A stretch of 64,000 nucleotides of DNA, taken from NCBI GenBank assembly GCA_922989275.2, contig OV277869.1, positions 44,686,189 through 44,750,188 on the forward strand, read 5' to 3'. The stretch comes from Gari tellinella (lineage: Eukaryota > Mollusca > Bivalvia > Cardiida > Psammobiidae). The notes under the pieces were generated by a model. The model did no database searches, was not told the origin of the DNA, and saw only the letters and a list, made by a program, of their open reading frames with translations. A program made the translations under genes and the position numbers. Each line of letters begins with the position of its first letter. Within the stretch, counting starts at the first letter, position 1. Shown in pieces: positions 11,638 through 22,990 of this stretch.

Positions 11638-13787
11638 TTGTTTTTAGGCAGTGGCTAGACGTCCGGAACCGGACGGCTAGCCCACCCTCACAGTGTAGGC
11701 TAGTCGTCCGGTTCCGGACGTCTAGCCTACACTGTGAGGGTGGGCTAGACGTCCGGAATAGATTTTCTTCAGAGAATATACTGCTTTATACGTGGGTTAA
11801 TGCCTGGATATACACGGGAAACAACTATAAATCCATTTAACTATCAAAACCATCAATTAGAACGAAAACAAAATCAAATTTGAAGGAATTAATGTCCCTT
11901 TTAATAAGTAGCTGAAGAGCGACGTTCGCGACCGCCATTTTAATTGACGGTTGACTTAGGTATCTAGGTCTGTACGCTCCGCTACGCTGACACTTTCGCA
12001 CCTTGTCGCTATCATAACTGACTTGGTTTATCACACTTTCATCTTATATTTAAGGGAGATCTGGATCTAAACCATATGTATTGTAGTTTATATTACATGT
12101 AGGCAAATGTAAATCAAATATTCTGTCGAAGTAACGATGCTTAAATACGCAAAGTGCGGGTAGCGAAATATCTGCATATATGTAAATAGAACCGTTGATC
12201 TACCCCTTTAGAACTTATGCCGATGCTTAATAATGGGTTTTGTTTGCATGGATGCTTGCTTAGTTACTTCCGAGGGGTTAACAGTTTGCTGCCTGTGACG
12301 AAACACGGAGATACCGGCCGTGACAATTAATAAGTTAATATCTGTACTAAAAATACTTTCGGCAAGCATTCGTGCAATATATTGTAAAATTCAACTCTTA
12401 ATAACCAAATATAGAATTATACAGACCTAATTGTAAATTGAAAATGAAGAATATATAGAAAGGTTTGTGTGTATATGTATGGCGAGTAATAGATGTTATA
12501 TTGTTTCAATGTTTACAAGCATGTTGTATTAGGAACTTTGTATGAAAGCTAAATGAATGTTTGAAAACATATAAGTAGTAGTTAACTCTCAGAAGAAAAA
12601 AAAGAAGAAAATAGTCTAAGCAAATAGGCAAAATTAGTTAATTCCCCCTTTCAAGTGGACCTAAAACAAATGTGAGTTATAAATAATATAACAAAGAAAT
12701 CTTTTCCCCAAGTTTTTCTCTATTCCAGTGTTTTGGATCTTTTCAAAATTCATCATAATTATACAACCTAGCCTAACAACCATGTTGATCACTTATATTG
12801 TGTATGTGTGAACTGTATCAACCTCTTGTTTCGTACTTTGTATGACTGAGTGAATAAAGTTCTGTTCTGTTCTGTTCTGTTCTAACATGATTAGCCTAAT
12901 CATCATTATGACTTACAATTGAAATTTTAACCCCTTATTTTAGTATATTCAATTAATCTCTTCTTCATGCATTAATTACAAACAAAGCAACAGAACACAA
13001 AGAAATACGAGCGTACATGTGATAATGTGTCGATCTAAATTTCGTGTACAAGCACCTGTATCATATCTCGTTACATTCAATAAAAAATCCGTCCTAACAT
13101 CTCATTTATTTGGTCTATATAGGTATATATACCTGTCTTAAGTGGCCACTAAATGATAAGGTATGGCTAGCTCCAAAGAAAGTTATATAAATGGTGTATG
13201 GGTTGATATATCTTGGATATCACGGGTCGTACATATATGCAGATGTTTCGCTACCCGCACTTTGCGTAATTAAGTATCATTACTTCGACAGAATATTTGA
13301 TTTACATTTGCCTACATGTAATATAAACTACAATACATATGGTTTAGATCCAGATCTCCCTTACATATAAGATGAAAGTGTGATAAACCAAGTCAGTTAT
13401 GATAGCGACAAGGTGCGAAAGTGTCAGCGTAGCGGAGCGTACATACCTGTACATAGATACCTAAGTCAACCATCAATTAAAATGGCGGTCGCGAACGTCG
13501 CTCTTCAGCTACTTAAATTATTAAAAGAGACATTAATTCCTTCAAATTTGATTTTGTTTTCGTTCTAATTGATGGTTTTGATAGTTAAATGGATTTATAG
13601 TTGTTTCCCGTATATATCCAGGCATTAACCCACGTATAAAGCAGTATATTCTCTGAAGAAAATCTATTCCGGACGTCTAGCCCACCCTCACAGTGTAGGC
13701 TAGACGTCCGGAACCGGACGACTAGCCTACACTGTGAGGGTGGGCTAGCCGTCCGGTTCCGGACGTCTAGCCACTGCCTTGTTTTTA
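11638..13787. mobile_element. Foldback element, Mutator-like by its 9-bp target duplication
   Basis: The left arm 11647-12184 is inverted at 13230-13778 with only small differences. Both arms begin GGCAGTGGCTAGACGTCCGG. The nine bases TTGTTTTTA flank both ends (11638-11646 and 13779-13787). Long arms with a 9-bp duplication point to the Mutator (MULE) superfamily. The 1,045-bp loop encodes no transposase, so it would depend on one elsewhere. Each arm opens with its own smaller palindrome built on 'gtccggttccggac'. Short open frames in the arms (11837-12034 minus, 13380-13568 plus) are mirror images and probably not genes. Confidence 0.85.
12851..12884 (+). mobile_element. Retroposon 3' tail (TTCTG)n inside the foldback loop
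   Basis: 'gtgaataaagttctgttctg' followed by further TTCTG units is a non-LTR 3' end. It indicates that a retroposon copy landed in, or was captured by, the foldback loop. Confidence 0.55.
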
Positions 13788-14889
13788 TTTAAGGTGAAGT
13801 ATCTGTAGATTAAAATCATTTTGAGATGCTTCTGATTTGTCTGAGCAGGATTCAAACTGTTCGTAAGTAACTTTGACTGATTCCAGATCAGGTTGTCAGT
13901 GTATACGTATGTGTGTCTAAGAATCGACTGATGAACAACGTTTTCGATCCAGTTATATACATGATTGTGGTCAAGTGACATCGTTCACTTTCATTACAAA
14001 CTGTCTCATGGCTGGGCTACATGTAATTAATGGCAAACTTTAATTAATGATTATCACTTATCTGTGTTTTTACTGTTAGTATTGCTCATCTTATTATATT
14101 GTTTTATGGTTGTTACTTAATTGATTACAAGCGACGGCCCAATTAAAGGCAATCAATAATTAAAGGCAATTAATAATTAAAAATACTCAACTCACTTAAT
14201 TATTAGCGCACAGGCGCGTGTCGCATTTACAGAACGCAATTAAAGGTGGGGATTATTGTTTACATGCATATTGGGATAACAGGATCCAGACTGAATAATG
14301 TTCTAATACAGAACAAAATGGTATAAATCTGTATGCTGAAATGACATAAATTTTAAAATAATGATTATAATAGTTAGATAAAAGATCTTTTAAATTTCTT
14401 TATTTTAAAAAAGGCAAAAATGTGCACTCGCTTAAATAAAGTTAGATTCTAAATTTTTCATTTAACATAAGGTTTATTTGGTTTTTTTTACACATGTTCT
14501 GGCTACCAAATAGATCCTGATCGTTATATATTTTTTTCTATATTTGATGAAACGCAATAATCAGATATATCTACACGTTGAACTTAAACCATATTCTAGA
14601 ATTTTACCTTCGTTACCCAACAAAATTAAACCATGTTTTTTTTTGTATAAAGTCACCGTCTACGTAGTAGATCCTGATCATATAACTGATCCTATCGGGG
14701 ATTGCAAATACTTACACAGGATTCTCAATTTTCATTTTTATTGTTTTTCCGTTTTCCATTTCCCACTTCATAACCGACTTTATTGCCCCAATTCGGCATA
14801 GAATTTTTACGCTACAAGGTACAAGTGATTAGAGATCAAGCGCCATCAGTTATCGATCTAGCGAAAGGTGTGATATACAGGTACATAAA
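13788..14889. other. No gene seen
   Basis: AT-rich. 14100-14240 has repeated 'ttaattattaa' words. No supported coding region. Confidence 0.5.
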
Positions 14890-14950
14890 CCTATAATTAC
14901 TATAATTTACCTTTTTACCGAAACGTCCAGACTTTCACTATATAAAATCA
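14890..14950 (-). repeat. Outer inverted repeat, right copy
   Basis: Inverse of 11232-11292. It ends 46 bp upstream of the LINE start codon, so it may be part of that LINE's 5' untranslated region, with the left copy a separate fragment. Confidence 0.8.
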
Positions 14951-14996
14951 GACTAGCACTGATATTTTGAGTTGAAAAACTTCTGCTTCAATTAAC

Positions 14997-17900
14997 ATGA
15001 AAACTATATTTGTTGTACTGTGTTTATATTACTTAATGCAATGCTTAAATCTATGTACATGGAATGCGAGTGGACTAATGTCTAGTGCGTTTTATCTCAG
15101 CAATTTATTGCTGGAGAAAGATATTCATATTTGTGGTATTTCAGAACATTGGTTGTTTAGTCATGATCTGCACTTTTTGAACAGCATACAAATTGACTAT
15201 AACGGTTTTGGCAAATCCGACGCTACCCTTTCTTTACCAAGCAATAGACGTGTTGGTAAGGGCGGGGTAGCGATAATTTGGCATAAACGATTTAATGATC
15301 TAGTTACTCCACTTGATATAGACAATGACAGAATAACCGGTGTTCAAGTACAATTGTCCAAGGTAAATTTTATGTATGTGTTTCAGGTTTATTTACCTTG
15401 CACGAACCACCCTACTCAATACTACCGGGATCTGATGTGCATTTTACATGATATTGTCAATGCATATGCAGACAAAGGTAGAATTGTAGTTATGGGTGAT
15501 TTTAACACTAATTTAAATGGTAAGTCGTTTTATAGGCAAAACGACACACGTAGTCGAGAGTTAATTGCTTTTATGGATACAAACAATCTCTTTGCTATTG
15601 ATTTGTTACATACATGTACAGGGGCACACTCTTCTTTTGTCTCATATGATGGGAAACACGAGTCTCTGATTGACCATGTTCTACTCTCATGCGAGTCAAT
15701 GGATTTAGTAAACAGTTGTACAGTTGTAGATGATAACTGTCTGAATGTATCATCTCACAGGCCCATCGTGTTTTCTTTGCAGATTCCCCAGAATAGCAAC
15801 TGTAAGAATGAAACTGTATTTAAACCCATTAAGTGGAATGCTGCTAATGACAGCGACATTATTAATTACTCTAATATTCTGTCGCAATCATTATTACGTG
15901 AGTTAAACTTAAACACATTAGACGTTAGTCATGAAAGTGTAGATATGCTTTACAGTTGTATTGTTAAGTGTACCAGCATTGCGTCCGAGGCTTACCTCCC
16001 CTATAAGTGTTATCGCCCTTATCTAAAGCCTTACTGGAACCAATCCTTGAAGGATCTGCATGCTTTAATGAGACTTAAGCGGAGTGAATGGGTAGCAGAT
16101 GGCAAACCACATTCGGATGTTTCTCTTTCGTTTTTGAATTACAAGTCCGCAAAATGCGAGTTTCGACGATGTCACAGAAACACAGTAAGTGAGTATTTGC
16201 GCGAGATGAATGACGAGATTGACCGAGCTGCAGGTGTTGACTGTGGATTGTTTTGGCGTCTGTTTAATGCTAGGAAAAATGACAAGATTCTACGAACAGG
16301 CTGTGAAATTAAATTTGATGGTGTAACGGTTCGGGATTCTGAGAATATGGTATTTGCATGGGGAAAGTATTTCTCGGAGTTGTATTCAGATACAGAAAAC
16401 GCATGTTACGACAATGAGTTCTTTGATCAGGTAACGAGCACTATGAATAATTTGAAACATACTCGTTTTGTAGTAAATGACAAAATTATTAACTGTGACA
16501 CTTTGAATGGTCTTGTAATGAAACTTAAGAGAAACAAGATGTGCGGAGTGGATGCTATTTATAATGAGCATTTGATATACGGTGGTAATATTATGGTGGA
16601 ATATATAACTACTCTGTATAATATGATGTTTAAATTGTCCTATGTTCCTATTGACCTTAAAAGGGGAGTTATAGTGACTTTGCATAAAGGGGGAGGTAAG
16701 CCGAAAAATGATCCAAAGAATTATCGTGCTATTACTCTATCGTCGTCTATTTTGAAGTTGTATGAAAGTGTTTTGCTTAACAGGTTAAAAGCTGATATGA
16801 ACATGAATGTTCATGGTCTACAAGGCGGCTTTCAACAAAACAAAAGCTGCATTATGACATCATTTATGTTAAGGGAGGCAGTTTCATATAGTTTTGAAAA
16901 TGATAGTACAATGTATGCTTGTTTCCTTGATGCAAGACAGGCATTTGACCGGGTGTGGCATGATGGTCTGTTTTACAAACTGCACATGTATGGTGTACCG
17001 TTACCTTTATTGTCAAATGTTATTGAAATGCACACTGATATGTCTAGTTGTGTATTGCATAAAGGATACAAGTCAGGTTGGTTCCCTATCAAGCAGGGTA
17101 CCAGACAAGGGGGCGTGTGGTCGCCATTTCTGTACATCTGCTTCATTAACGAATTAATCGTTAAGCTAGAGCAGCTAGACGTTGGATTTTCAATAGGTAA
17201 AGACAACAGTTTTTGCGCCCCCACAGTTGCGGACGATATGCTTCTGTTGTCATTATCTAAAAGATCGCTACAGTTAATGTTAAATGAATGTTACCGTTAC
17301 TCATGTCTCTGGAGATACCAATACAACTCCAGTAAGTGTGGCATTTTAATGTTTAACAGTAGGAAACATAGAAAGAGACATGATAATGAAACTTCCTTTT
17401 TCCTTGGAACGGATCTTTTACCCACAGTGCAGAACTACAGGCATCTTGGTATTCTCCTTGATGGAAATTCAAAATCTCAGTATATTGTTAAGGATTGTTG
17501 CAATAAATTAAGGGGTACGTTTTTTAGTTTAACTAACTACGGCCTCGGTGATAATGGGTTACAGCCCTCCAGCTGCAAGCGTATTTATAACGCAGTAGTT
17601 TTACCTAAGGCATTGTACGGGTGCGAATGTTGGCCTCAATTAAGCAAGACAGACTTACTAACGATTGAGCGCGCTCATCGCTTATGTCTTAAGTATATAC
17701 AGGGTCTAAATCCAAGAACAAGTACAGACTGCGTTATAAGTATGCTTGACTGCCTACCTATTGAGTTGGAGATTGAACGTAGAAAACTCATACTATTCGG
17801 TCAACTTTGTAGACTTGATGATGAATGTGCAATAAAATCTATGTTTTTATTTAGATTAAGCTCATATTTGTTAAATAAGGTTCACATTGGGTTCATGCCA

Positions 17901-18494
17901 GATATTGATAGTATTTTGACCAGATATGGTTTGAAACAGTTTATGCTGACATATGTATCAAATGGTTCGTTTCCTAGTAAGAACTGCTGGAATATGACAG
18001 TAAAAAGAGCAGTTAGGCGAACATTCATTTTAGAATGGAATTCTCGTACGGCTATAGACAGATTTAGCAGGTTTAGATCTGTCCATAGTCATTTCCAGTT
18101 ATGCAATCTTTGGAATTTTTCTCAAAGGTTTCCTAAGTTACTTTATTATGTAAAGTCAGTAGCACAGTTGGTAGCATATTTAGCTAGATTTGAAGATGTT
18201 TGTTATAAATGTGGCCAGAGTTGTAATGGAAATAGCTTAACTGACCATCTTCTAATTGACTGTGCCATAGCTGCATCAGTGAGATTGAAGTTTTCACATT
18301 GCCTCATTTCTGCTCTTGGATCGCAAATCTGGAATAGACTAAGACTACTCGACAGAAATGAGTTTGTTAATACCATTTTAGGTGTTTATCATCCAATTAT
18401 TGAAGAGTCGCTGTTAAAGACAAGTAAATGTTATGATGCTTTGTTATGCATTGTATTCAAATATGCCCACTATGTACTTCGTTCAAGGGGTTAA
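14997..18494 (+). CDS. Non-LTR retrotransposon ORF: APE endonuclease + reverse transcriptase
   Basis: A single uninterrupted 1,165-residue polyprotein. Residues 18-260 form an apurinic-type endonuclease, which nicks target DNA: N23 in TWNASGL, E50 in GISEHWL, D168 and N170 in MGDFN, D226-H227 in LIDHVLL, H254 in SSHRP. Residues about 550-830 form the reverse transcriptase: GGFQQNKS, D645 in FLDARQAFD, GTRQGG near 701-706, and the catalytic D746-D747 in VADD. A C-terminal CX2C...HX4C cluster (C1069, C1072, H1084, C1089) resembles the nucleic-acid-binding knuckle of several LINE clades. The first ATG lies only about 18 residues ahead of the endonuclease. There is no separate ORF1 in front. No frameshift or stop disturbs the frame, so the copy could be recent or active. 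I cannot assign the clade firmly; the group around Jockey, CR1 and L2 is possible. Confidence 0.95.
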   Translation: MKTIFVVLCLYYLMQCLNLCTWNASGLMSSAFYLSNLLLEKDIHICGISEHWLFSHDLHFLNSIQIDYNGFGKSDATLSLPSNRRVGKGGVAIIWHKRFNDLVTPLDIDNDRITGVQVQLSKVNFMYVFQVYLPCTNHPTQYYRDLMCILHDIVNAYADKGRIVVMGDFNTNLNGKSFYRQNDTRSRELIAFMDTNNLFAIDLLHTCTGAHSSFVSYDGKHESLIDHVLLSCESMDLVNSCTVVDDNCLNVSSHRPIVFSLQIPQNSNCKNETVFKPIKWNAANDSDIINYSNILSQSLLRELNLNTLDVSHESVDMLYSCIVKCTSIASEAYLPYKCYRPYLKPYWNQSLKDLHALMRLKRSEWVADGKPHSDVSLSFLNYKSAKCEFRRCHRNTVSEYLREMNDEIDRAAGVDCGLFWRLFNARKNDKILRTGCEIKFDGVTVRDSENMVFAWGKYFSELYSDTENACYDNEFFDQVTSTMNNLKHTRFVVNDKIINCDTLNGLVMKLKRNKMCGVDAIYNEHLIYGGNIMVEYITTLYNMMFKLSYVPIDLKRGVIVTLHKGGGKPKNDPKNYRAITLSSSILKLYESVLLNRLKADMNMNVHGLQGGFQQNKSCIMTSFMLREAVSYSFENDSTMYACFLDARQAFDRVWHDGLFYKLHMYGVPLPLLSNVIEMHTDMSSCVLHKGYKSGWFPIKQGTRQGGVWSPFLYICFINELIVKLEQLDVGFSIGKDNSFCAPTVADDMLLLSLSKRSLQLMLNECYRYSCLWRYQYNSSKCGILMFNSRKHRKRHDNETSFFLGTDLLPTVQNYRHLGILLDGNSKSQYIVKDCCNKLRGTFFSLTNYGLGDNGLQPSSCKRIYNAVVLPKALYGCECWPQLSKTDLLTIERAHRLCLKYIQGLNPRTSTDCVISMLDCLPIELEIERRKLILFGQLCRLDDECAIKSMFLFRLSSYLLNKVHIGFMPDIDSILTRYGLKQFMLTYVSNGSFPSKNCWNMTVKRAVRRTFILEWNSRTAIDRFSRFRSVHSHFQLCNLWNFSQRFPKLLYYVKSVAQLVAYLARFEDVCYKCGQSCNGNSLTDHLLIDCAIAASVRLKFSHCLISALGSQIWNRLRLLDRNEFVNTILGVYHPIIEESLLKTSKCYDALLCIVFKYAHYVLRSRG

Positions 18495-18973
18495 CATCTA
18501 TACGGTAACTTCATTGCCGCAATATCGTCTGCTTTGAAAGTAAAACCTTAATACAAGGATCAAACCGCTTGGCACAGATCAGACGCCGTGTTACGTGACG
18601 TCTGATCTTAATGCAAACTGGTGGGAAATACAAGGGTAGTCGCTTTCGGCTTTTCTCAATTAGTGAGCTATACTTGAACAGGATATGTATACATTTATTT
18701 GATCTATTTTGAAATAGCATATACGTCTTCGCTGTTATCATCATTGACATATTCATGTTTTTCTTCATTTTTGTCATCATCTTCAACATCATCAGCTTCA
18801 TCATCATCATCGTTATCATCATCATCAGTCACTTGTCAATTCTAATTTGTCATATTTGTTTTGTATAATTTACATTTGTCATATAGTTCTGCATTGAATT
18901 TATTTGTTTGTCACATGATATGTATTATGAAATCTTCATATTTGGAGGAAATAAAGATATATATATATATATA
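18495..18973 (+). mobile_element. LINE 3' untranslated region and tail
   Basis: Begins after the TAA stop and ends 'ggaaataaagatatatatat', an AATAAA-like signal followed by (AT)n, a plausible LINE terminus. A core B palindrome (18549-18621, 'gatcagacgccgtgttacgt') and an (ATC)n stretch (about 18775-18828) lie inside it. The end point is inferred. Confidence 0.6.
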
Positions 18974-19029
18974 CCAATTTCTGACAAAAAGAACACCTTT
19001 TTTCCCTTCGTAATAAAAAAGTCTTATTC

Positions 19030-19490
19030 ATAACTTCTAGGTAAACTTTACAGTTACAATGGGGCATTCACACTACAACGTTTTAGTCAGCGAATGCCAA
19101 GGGTATAAACTGTTTGCTAATACGTTGGGCATACACTTGTATAAAATGTTTGCTTGTACGTCGGGTAAGTTACGAGTACGTTTGTATTGTGCTAACAGTA
19201 CGTTGATATGCGCTGACATACGCTGGCATACGTTGTTGAGTTCATCAAAATAGTTTGTGCATGCACAAAAAATCTCAACGCATGGCCGGAGTATGGTTCA
19301 AACGTTCCGCATTTCCACTGTTATACGCTTCGTATGTTGTAGTTAAGTTATGCGATCGTTCACACACGTTACTTGTAAATAAGCCATTACTAAGTACGTT
19401 TTGTATAAGTTAACAGCACGTTGGTATACGAACTGTAAGTTATAAGTTGATTAACTGTGTATTTTTCATGTTCTCTGCCGAACTTCTACC
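19030..19490 (+). repeat. Degenerate TACGTTG-rich repeat
   Basis: The words 'acgttg', 'tacgtt' and 'gctgacatacgctggcatac' recur at irregular 20-45 bp spacing. It looks like an old minisatellite; no coding function is seen. Confidence 0.5.
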
Positions 19491-19544
19491 ATAGCTGCTC
19501 CCAAACTTGGAAGAACCTTCATCCGTGGTGTATGTCAACATTTC

Positions 19545-20850
19545 TTCAATTTGCTATTGTATTCTGTAAGTTTATCTTTACGTTCTGTCAATTTGCTATA
19601 TTGTAGTCTGTAAGATTGTCATTAAGTTTTGTCGACTTGCTAGTGTATTTTGTAAGTTTTCTTTACGTTCTGTCAGTTTACTATTGTATTCTGTAAGATT
19701 GTTTTTATGTTCTATCAATTTGCTATTGTATTCTTTAAGATTGTATTTAGTTCTGCCAATTTGCAATGGTATTCTGTAAGATTGTCGTAAGGTTCTGTTA
19801 TTTTGCTAGTGTATTCTTTAAGTTTGTCTTTACGTTCTGCCAATTTGCAATGGTATTCTGTAAGATTGTCGTAAGGTTCTGTTATTTTGCTAGTGTATTC
19901 TGTAAGTTTGTCTTTACGTTCTGTCATTTTGCTAGTGTATTCTGTAAGTTTGTCTTTACGTTCTGCCAATTTGCTATTGTATTCTGTAAGTTTGTCTTTA
20001 CGTTCTGTCAATTTGCTAGTGTATTCTGTAAGTCTGTCTTTACGTTCTGCCAATTTGCTAGTGTATTCTGTAAGTTTGTCTTTACGTTCTGTCATTTTGC
20101 TAGTGTATTCTGTAAGTCTGTCTTTACGTTCTGCCAATTTGCTATTGTATTCTGTAAGTTTATCTTTACGTTCTGCCAATTTGCTATTGTATTCTGTAAG
20201 ATTGTCGTTAGGTTCTGTCATTTTGCTAGTGCGTTCTTACATTTTACTAGTGTGTTCTGTAAGTTTGTCTTTACGTTCTGCCAATTTACTTTTGCACTCT
20301 GTAAGTTTTACTTTACGCTCTGCCAATTTGCTATTGTTTTATGAAAGTTTGTCTTTATGTTCTGCCAATTTGTTATTGTATTCAGTTAATTTGTCTTTAC
20401 GTTTTGTCATTTTTGCTATTGTATTCTGTAGGTTTGTCTTAACAATCTGTTTTTTTGCTATTGCATTCTGTAAGTTTGTCTTTACGTTTTGTCGTTTTGC
20501 TAGTGTATTCTTTAAGCTTGTCTTTACGTTCTGTCATTTTGCTAGTGTATTCTGTAAGTCTGTCTTTAAGTTCTGTCAATTCGCTATTGTATTCTGTAAG
20601 TTTGTCTTTACGTTCTGCCAATCTGTTACTGTATTCTATTAGTTATTCTTTAAGTTCTGTCATTTTGCTATTGTATTTTGTAAGTTTATCTTTACGGTCT
20701 GTCATTTTGCTATTATATTTTGTAAGTTAGTCTTTACGTTCTGTCATTTTGCTATTATATTCTGTACGTTAGTCTTTACGTTCTGTGATTTTGCTAGTGT
20801 TTTCTGTAAGTTTGCCTGTACGATCTGTCATTTTGTTACAGTATTATGTA
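19545..20850. repeat. 42-bp minisatellite, about 30 units, open in several frames
   Basis: Unit: 'gctattgtattctgtaagtt' followed by 'tgtctttacgttctgccaat'. Forty-two bases is fourteen codons and the consensus lacks stops in three frames, so long open frames appear on both strands (plus 19766-20344 and 19887-20642, minus 19715-20221). The minus frame repeats LTEYNSKLAERKDK, which places L, Y, L, R at heptad a/d positions and could be a coiled coil. Units alternate NSKLAE and TSKMTE variants. There is no flanking exon, promoter or domain, so I treat it as non-coding satellite. Confidence 0.9.
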
Positions 20851-20929
20851 AGTGGAGTGTTGGTAAGTGAGCTATTGTGATCGTGATTTGTCCGGTGTTG
20901 ATATGTGTCGTGTAGTGTGCGTCGTGCAT

Positions 20930-21560
20930 CCGTGAACATCTTTTACACACTCTAGAGGACACACTTTTGATTCAATCTTTATTAAACTTAAGCAGAAAAA
21001 TTGTCTTGACAAAAGCTAGGTCAAGTTATATTTTGGGTCATGTGGGATTAAAAAGTAGGTCACTAGGTCGAATCTAAGAAAAAGCTTGTGAACACTCTAG
21101 AGGCCACAAATTTTGCACAATCTTTATCAAACTTAGTCAGAATGTCTATCTTTACAAAAGCTAGGTCAAGTTATATTATGGGTCATGTGGGATTAAAAGG
21201 TAGGTCACTAGGTCAAATCTTAGAAAAAGCTTGTGAACACTCTAGAGGCCACAGTTTTGGCCTTAATCTTTATCAAACTTAGTCAGAATGACTATCTTGA
21301 CAAAATCTAGGTCAAAATCGTTGATGGGTTATGTGGGTCATAAAGTAGGTCACTAGGTCAAATCTTAGTTGATAATGGGTTATGCGGGGTAAAAAAATAG
21401 GTCACTAGGTCCAATCTTAGAAACCGCATGTGACCACCAGTTTAGCCCAATCTTTCTCATGACCATCTTGACAAAATCTAGGTCAATTTTGAATAGTAGT
21501 ATGGTTCATTTGGGATAATAAAGTAGGTCACTAGGTCAAATGAGAGGAAATGATCGAGAG
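20930..21560 (+). repeat. 146-bp tandem repeat (GGTCACTAGGTCAAAT family)
   Basis: Units start 'cactctagaggccacaa' near 20946, 21092 and 21237 and include 'aaaagctaggtcaagttata'. Later units are shortened. The adjoining 21561-21940 carries decayed 'aaggtcaaggt' words of a related type. Confidence 0.85.
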
Positions 21561-21940
21561 GATTCATCTGTTGGCCAATCAAGCAGATTTAGTCAGTGAT
21601 CACCAAGGGCAATCATGGTCCTCTTGTCTTCAATTGTAACTACACAACATTTCAACCCACAGAGAATCTTGAGCCCTGATTATAAGCATTTTTCGAAACC
21701 TAAAAATTAATGCAGATTTCAAAATCTTAACACGGACCTGAAGTTTAAGGTGACAGGGATCAAACTTTTAGCTTGTACATACCAAATATGAAAACAATAC
21801 CTCAACGGTCATAGGAGTTAAGCATCTTTTGAAACCTTAGCATGGACCCTAAGTTCAAGGTCAAGGTAACTGGGGTAAAAAAAAATTGAATGCATGGAAA
21901 GGTCCTGTCCATATAAACATGCATACCATGCAGTACCTAA

Positions 21941-22194
21941 CAGGGCTGCCATAAGTTGACATAAAAAATCCTAAGATTTCAAATTTGCATTTTTCAAGTG
22001 CAATTTTACGAATCGTACCTTTACCCCATAGCCTTTTTCTTGTTTGGTTGACATGCGACCACTTAAAGCAGGCTGTAAGTAAAGCAGAATGCGCCTTAGG
22101 GCGCATTCTGCTTTACTTTCAGCCTGCTTTAAGCTACCATGTACTGCGAAAAAATCCGGAGATTTAGGAAAAATCCGGAGAAATGACAGCCCTG
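21941..22194. mobile_element. H MITE with core A
   Basis: Ends CAGGGCTGCCATAAGTTG and CGGAGAAATGACAGCCCTG, with ACCTAA directly repeated on both sides (6-bp target duplication visible). Its centre, 22062-22136, is the same core A palindrome found in T1, with a 'gcgccttagggcgc' tip. Confidence 0.85.
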
Positions 22195-22210
22195 ACCTAA
22201 TATAAAAGTA

Positions 22211-22727
22211 TTATCCCATTACCCCATAGCCTGTTTCTAGTTTTGAAGACATGTGACCCACTTAACCCATTATCCCATAAATACACCTTTTTACGCCTTT
22301 AATTTATTCCTTCACTAAAGAAAGTAGTTCCAATTTACACAGCCATGAACATGTACCCAGATAAATATGTACCAAAAGAAATACTTTTTATATCTTAGCA
22401 GATGGTAGCTTAAAGTAGGCTCAACGTAAAGCAGAATACGCCTTAATGCACATTCTGCTTTACTTTCAACCTTCTTTAAGTGATCATCTGTCTTAAATAC
22501 TGAAAAGAATATATTGGGTAATGGATTAAAGCAGGTTGAAAGTAAAGCAAAATGTGCCTGATGGCACATTCTGCTTTACTCTCAGCTTGCTTTAAGCTAT
22601 CATGTGCTAGGATAAAGAAACTATTTCTGATGGTGCATATCTGCAATTGTATAAGTTTTAAATAATTTCTTCACTGGAGGGATAAATTAGATGCGTAGAA
22701 AGGTGTATTTATGGGGTAAGGGGTTAT
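22211..22727. mobile_element. T1 MITE, interrupted by a second T1
   Basis: The outer copy runs 'atcccattaccccatagcct' to 'atggggtaaggggttat'. It is split at its own core edge: sequence stops at '...tgacccac', then TTAA, and resumes 'agcaggttgaaagtaaagc' after 22529. Confidence 0.9.
22262..22529. mobile_element. T1 MITE nested inside a T1 core edge
   Basis: Bounded by TTAA at 22262-22265 and 22526-22529. The ends read TTAACCCATTATCCCATA and 'tattgggtaatggattaa'. Removing it restores the outer core's 'cacttaaagcagg', which directly shows a 4-bp TTAA duplication. Confidence 0.9.
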
Positions 22728-22990
22728 AGTACTTGACAGTGAGGGGCTTTAAAAAAGATTGATTTTCATCTAAGACAAAGTTGAGCGAAGGGAGACAACT
22801 CATACAGTTGAGAAAACCTTTTCAGTTACAGTTGTCTCTGTCTCTGTCTCTTATACCATACATTACGGTATTTTTGCTATTAACTCTTTGCACGCTAGCG
22901 GCGGATATACCTGCTATAGTGATTACGTCTGCAAACAGATTGGATCCAGATGAGACTCCTCCTATTATCTGGGGCCCTGTTAAAATGAGG
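22728..22990. other. No gene seen
   Basis: Includes a half core B ('gcaaacagattggatccaga' at about 22931). The open frame 22781-23023 is interrupted by MITE sequence and not supported. Confidence 0.4.

Noticed and set aside
11837..13568. Duplicate small gene starting MINQVSYDSDKVRKCQRSGA on both strands
   Set aside because: The two frames are the mirror arms of the foldback element and end at unrelated positions; no other coding evidence.
19766..20642. Two long plus-strand open frames rich in F, C, V and L, S
   Set aside because: They are the other readings of the 42-bp minisatellite; the consensus has no stop in these frames, so length alone is not evidence.
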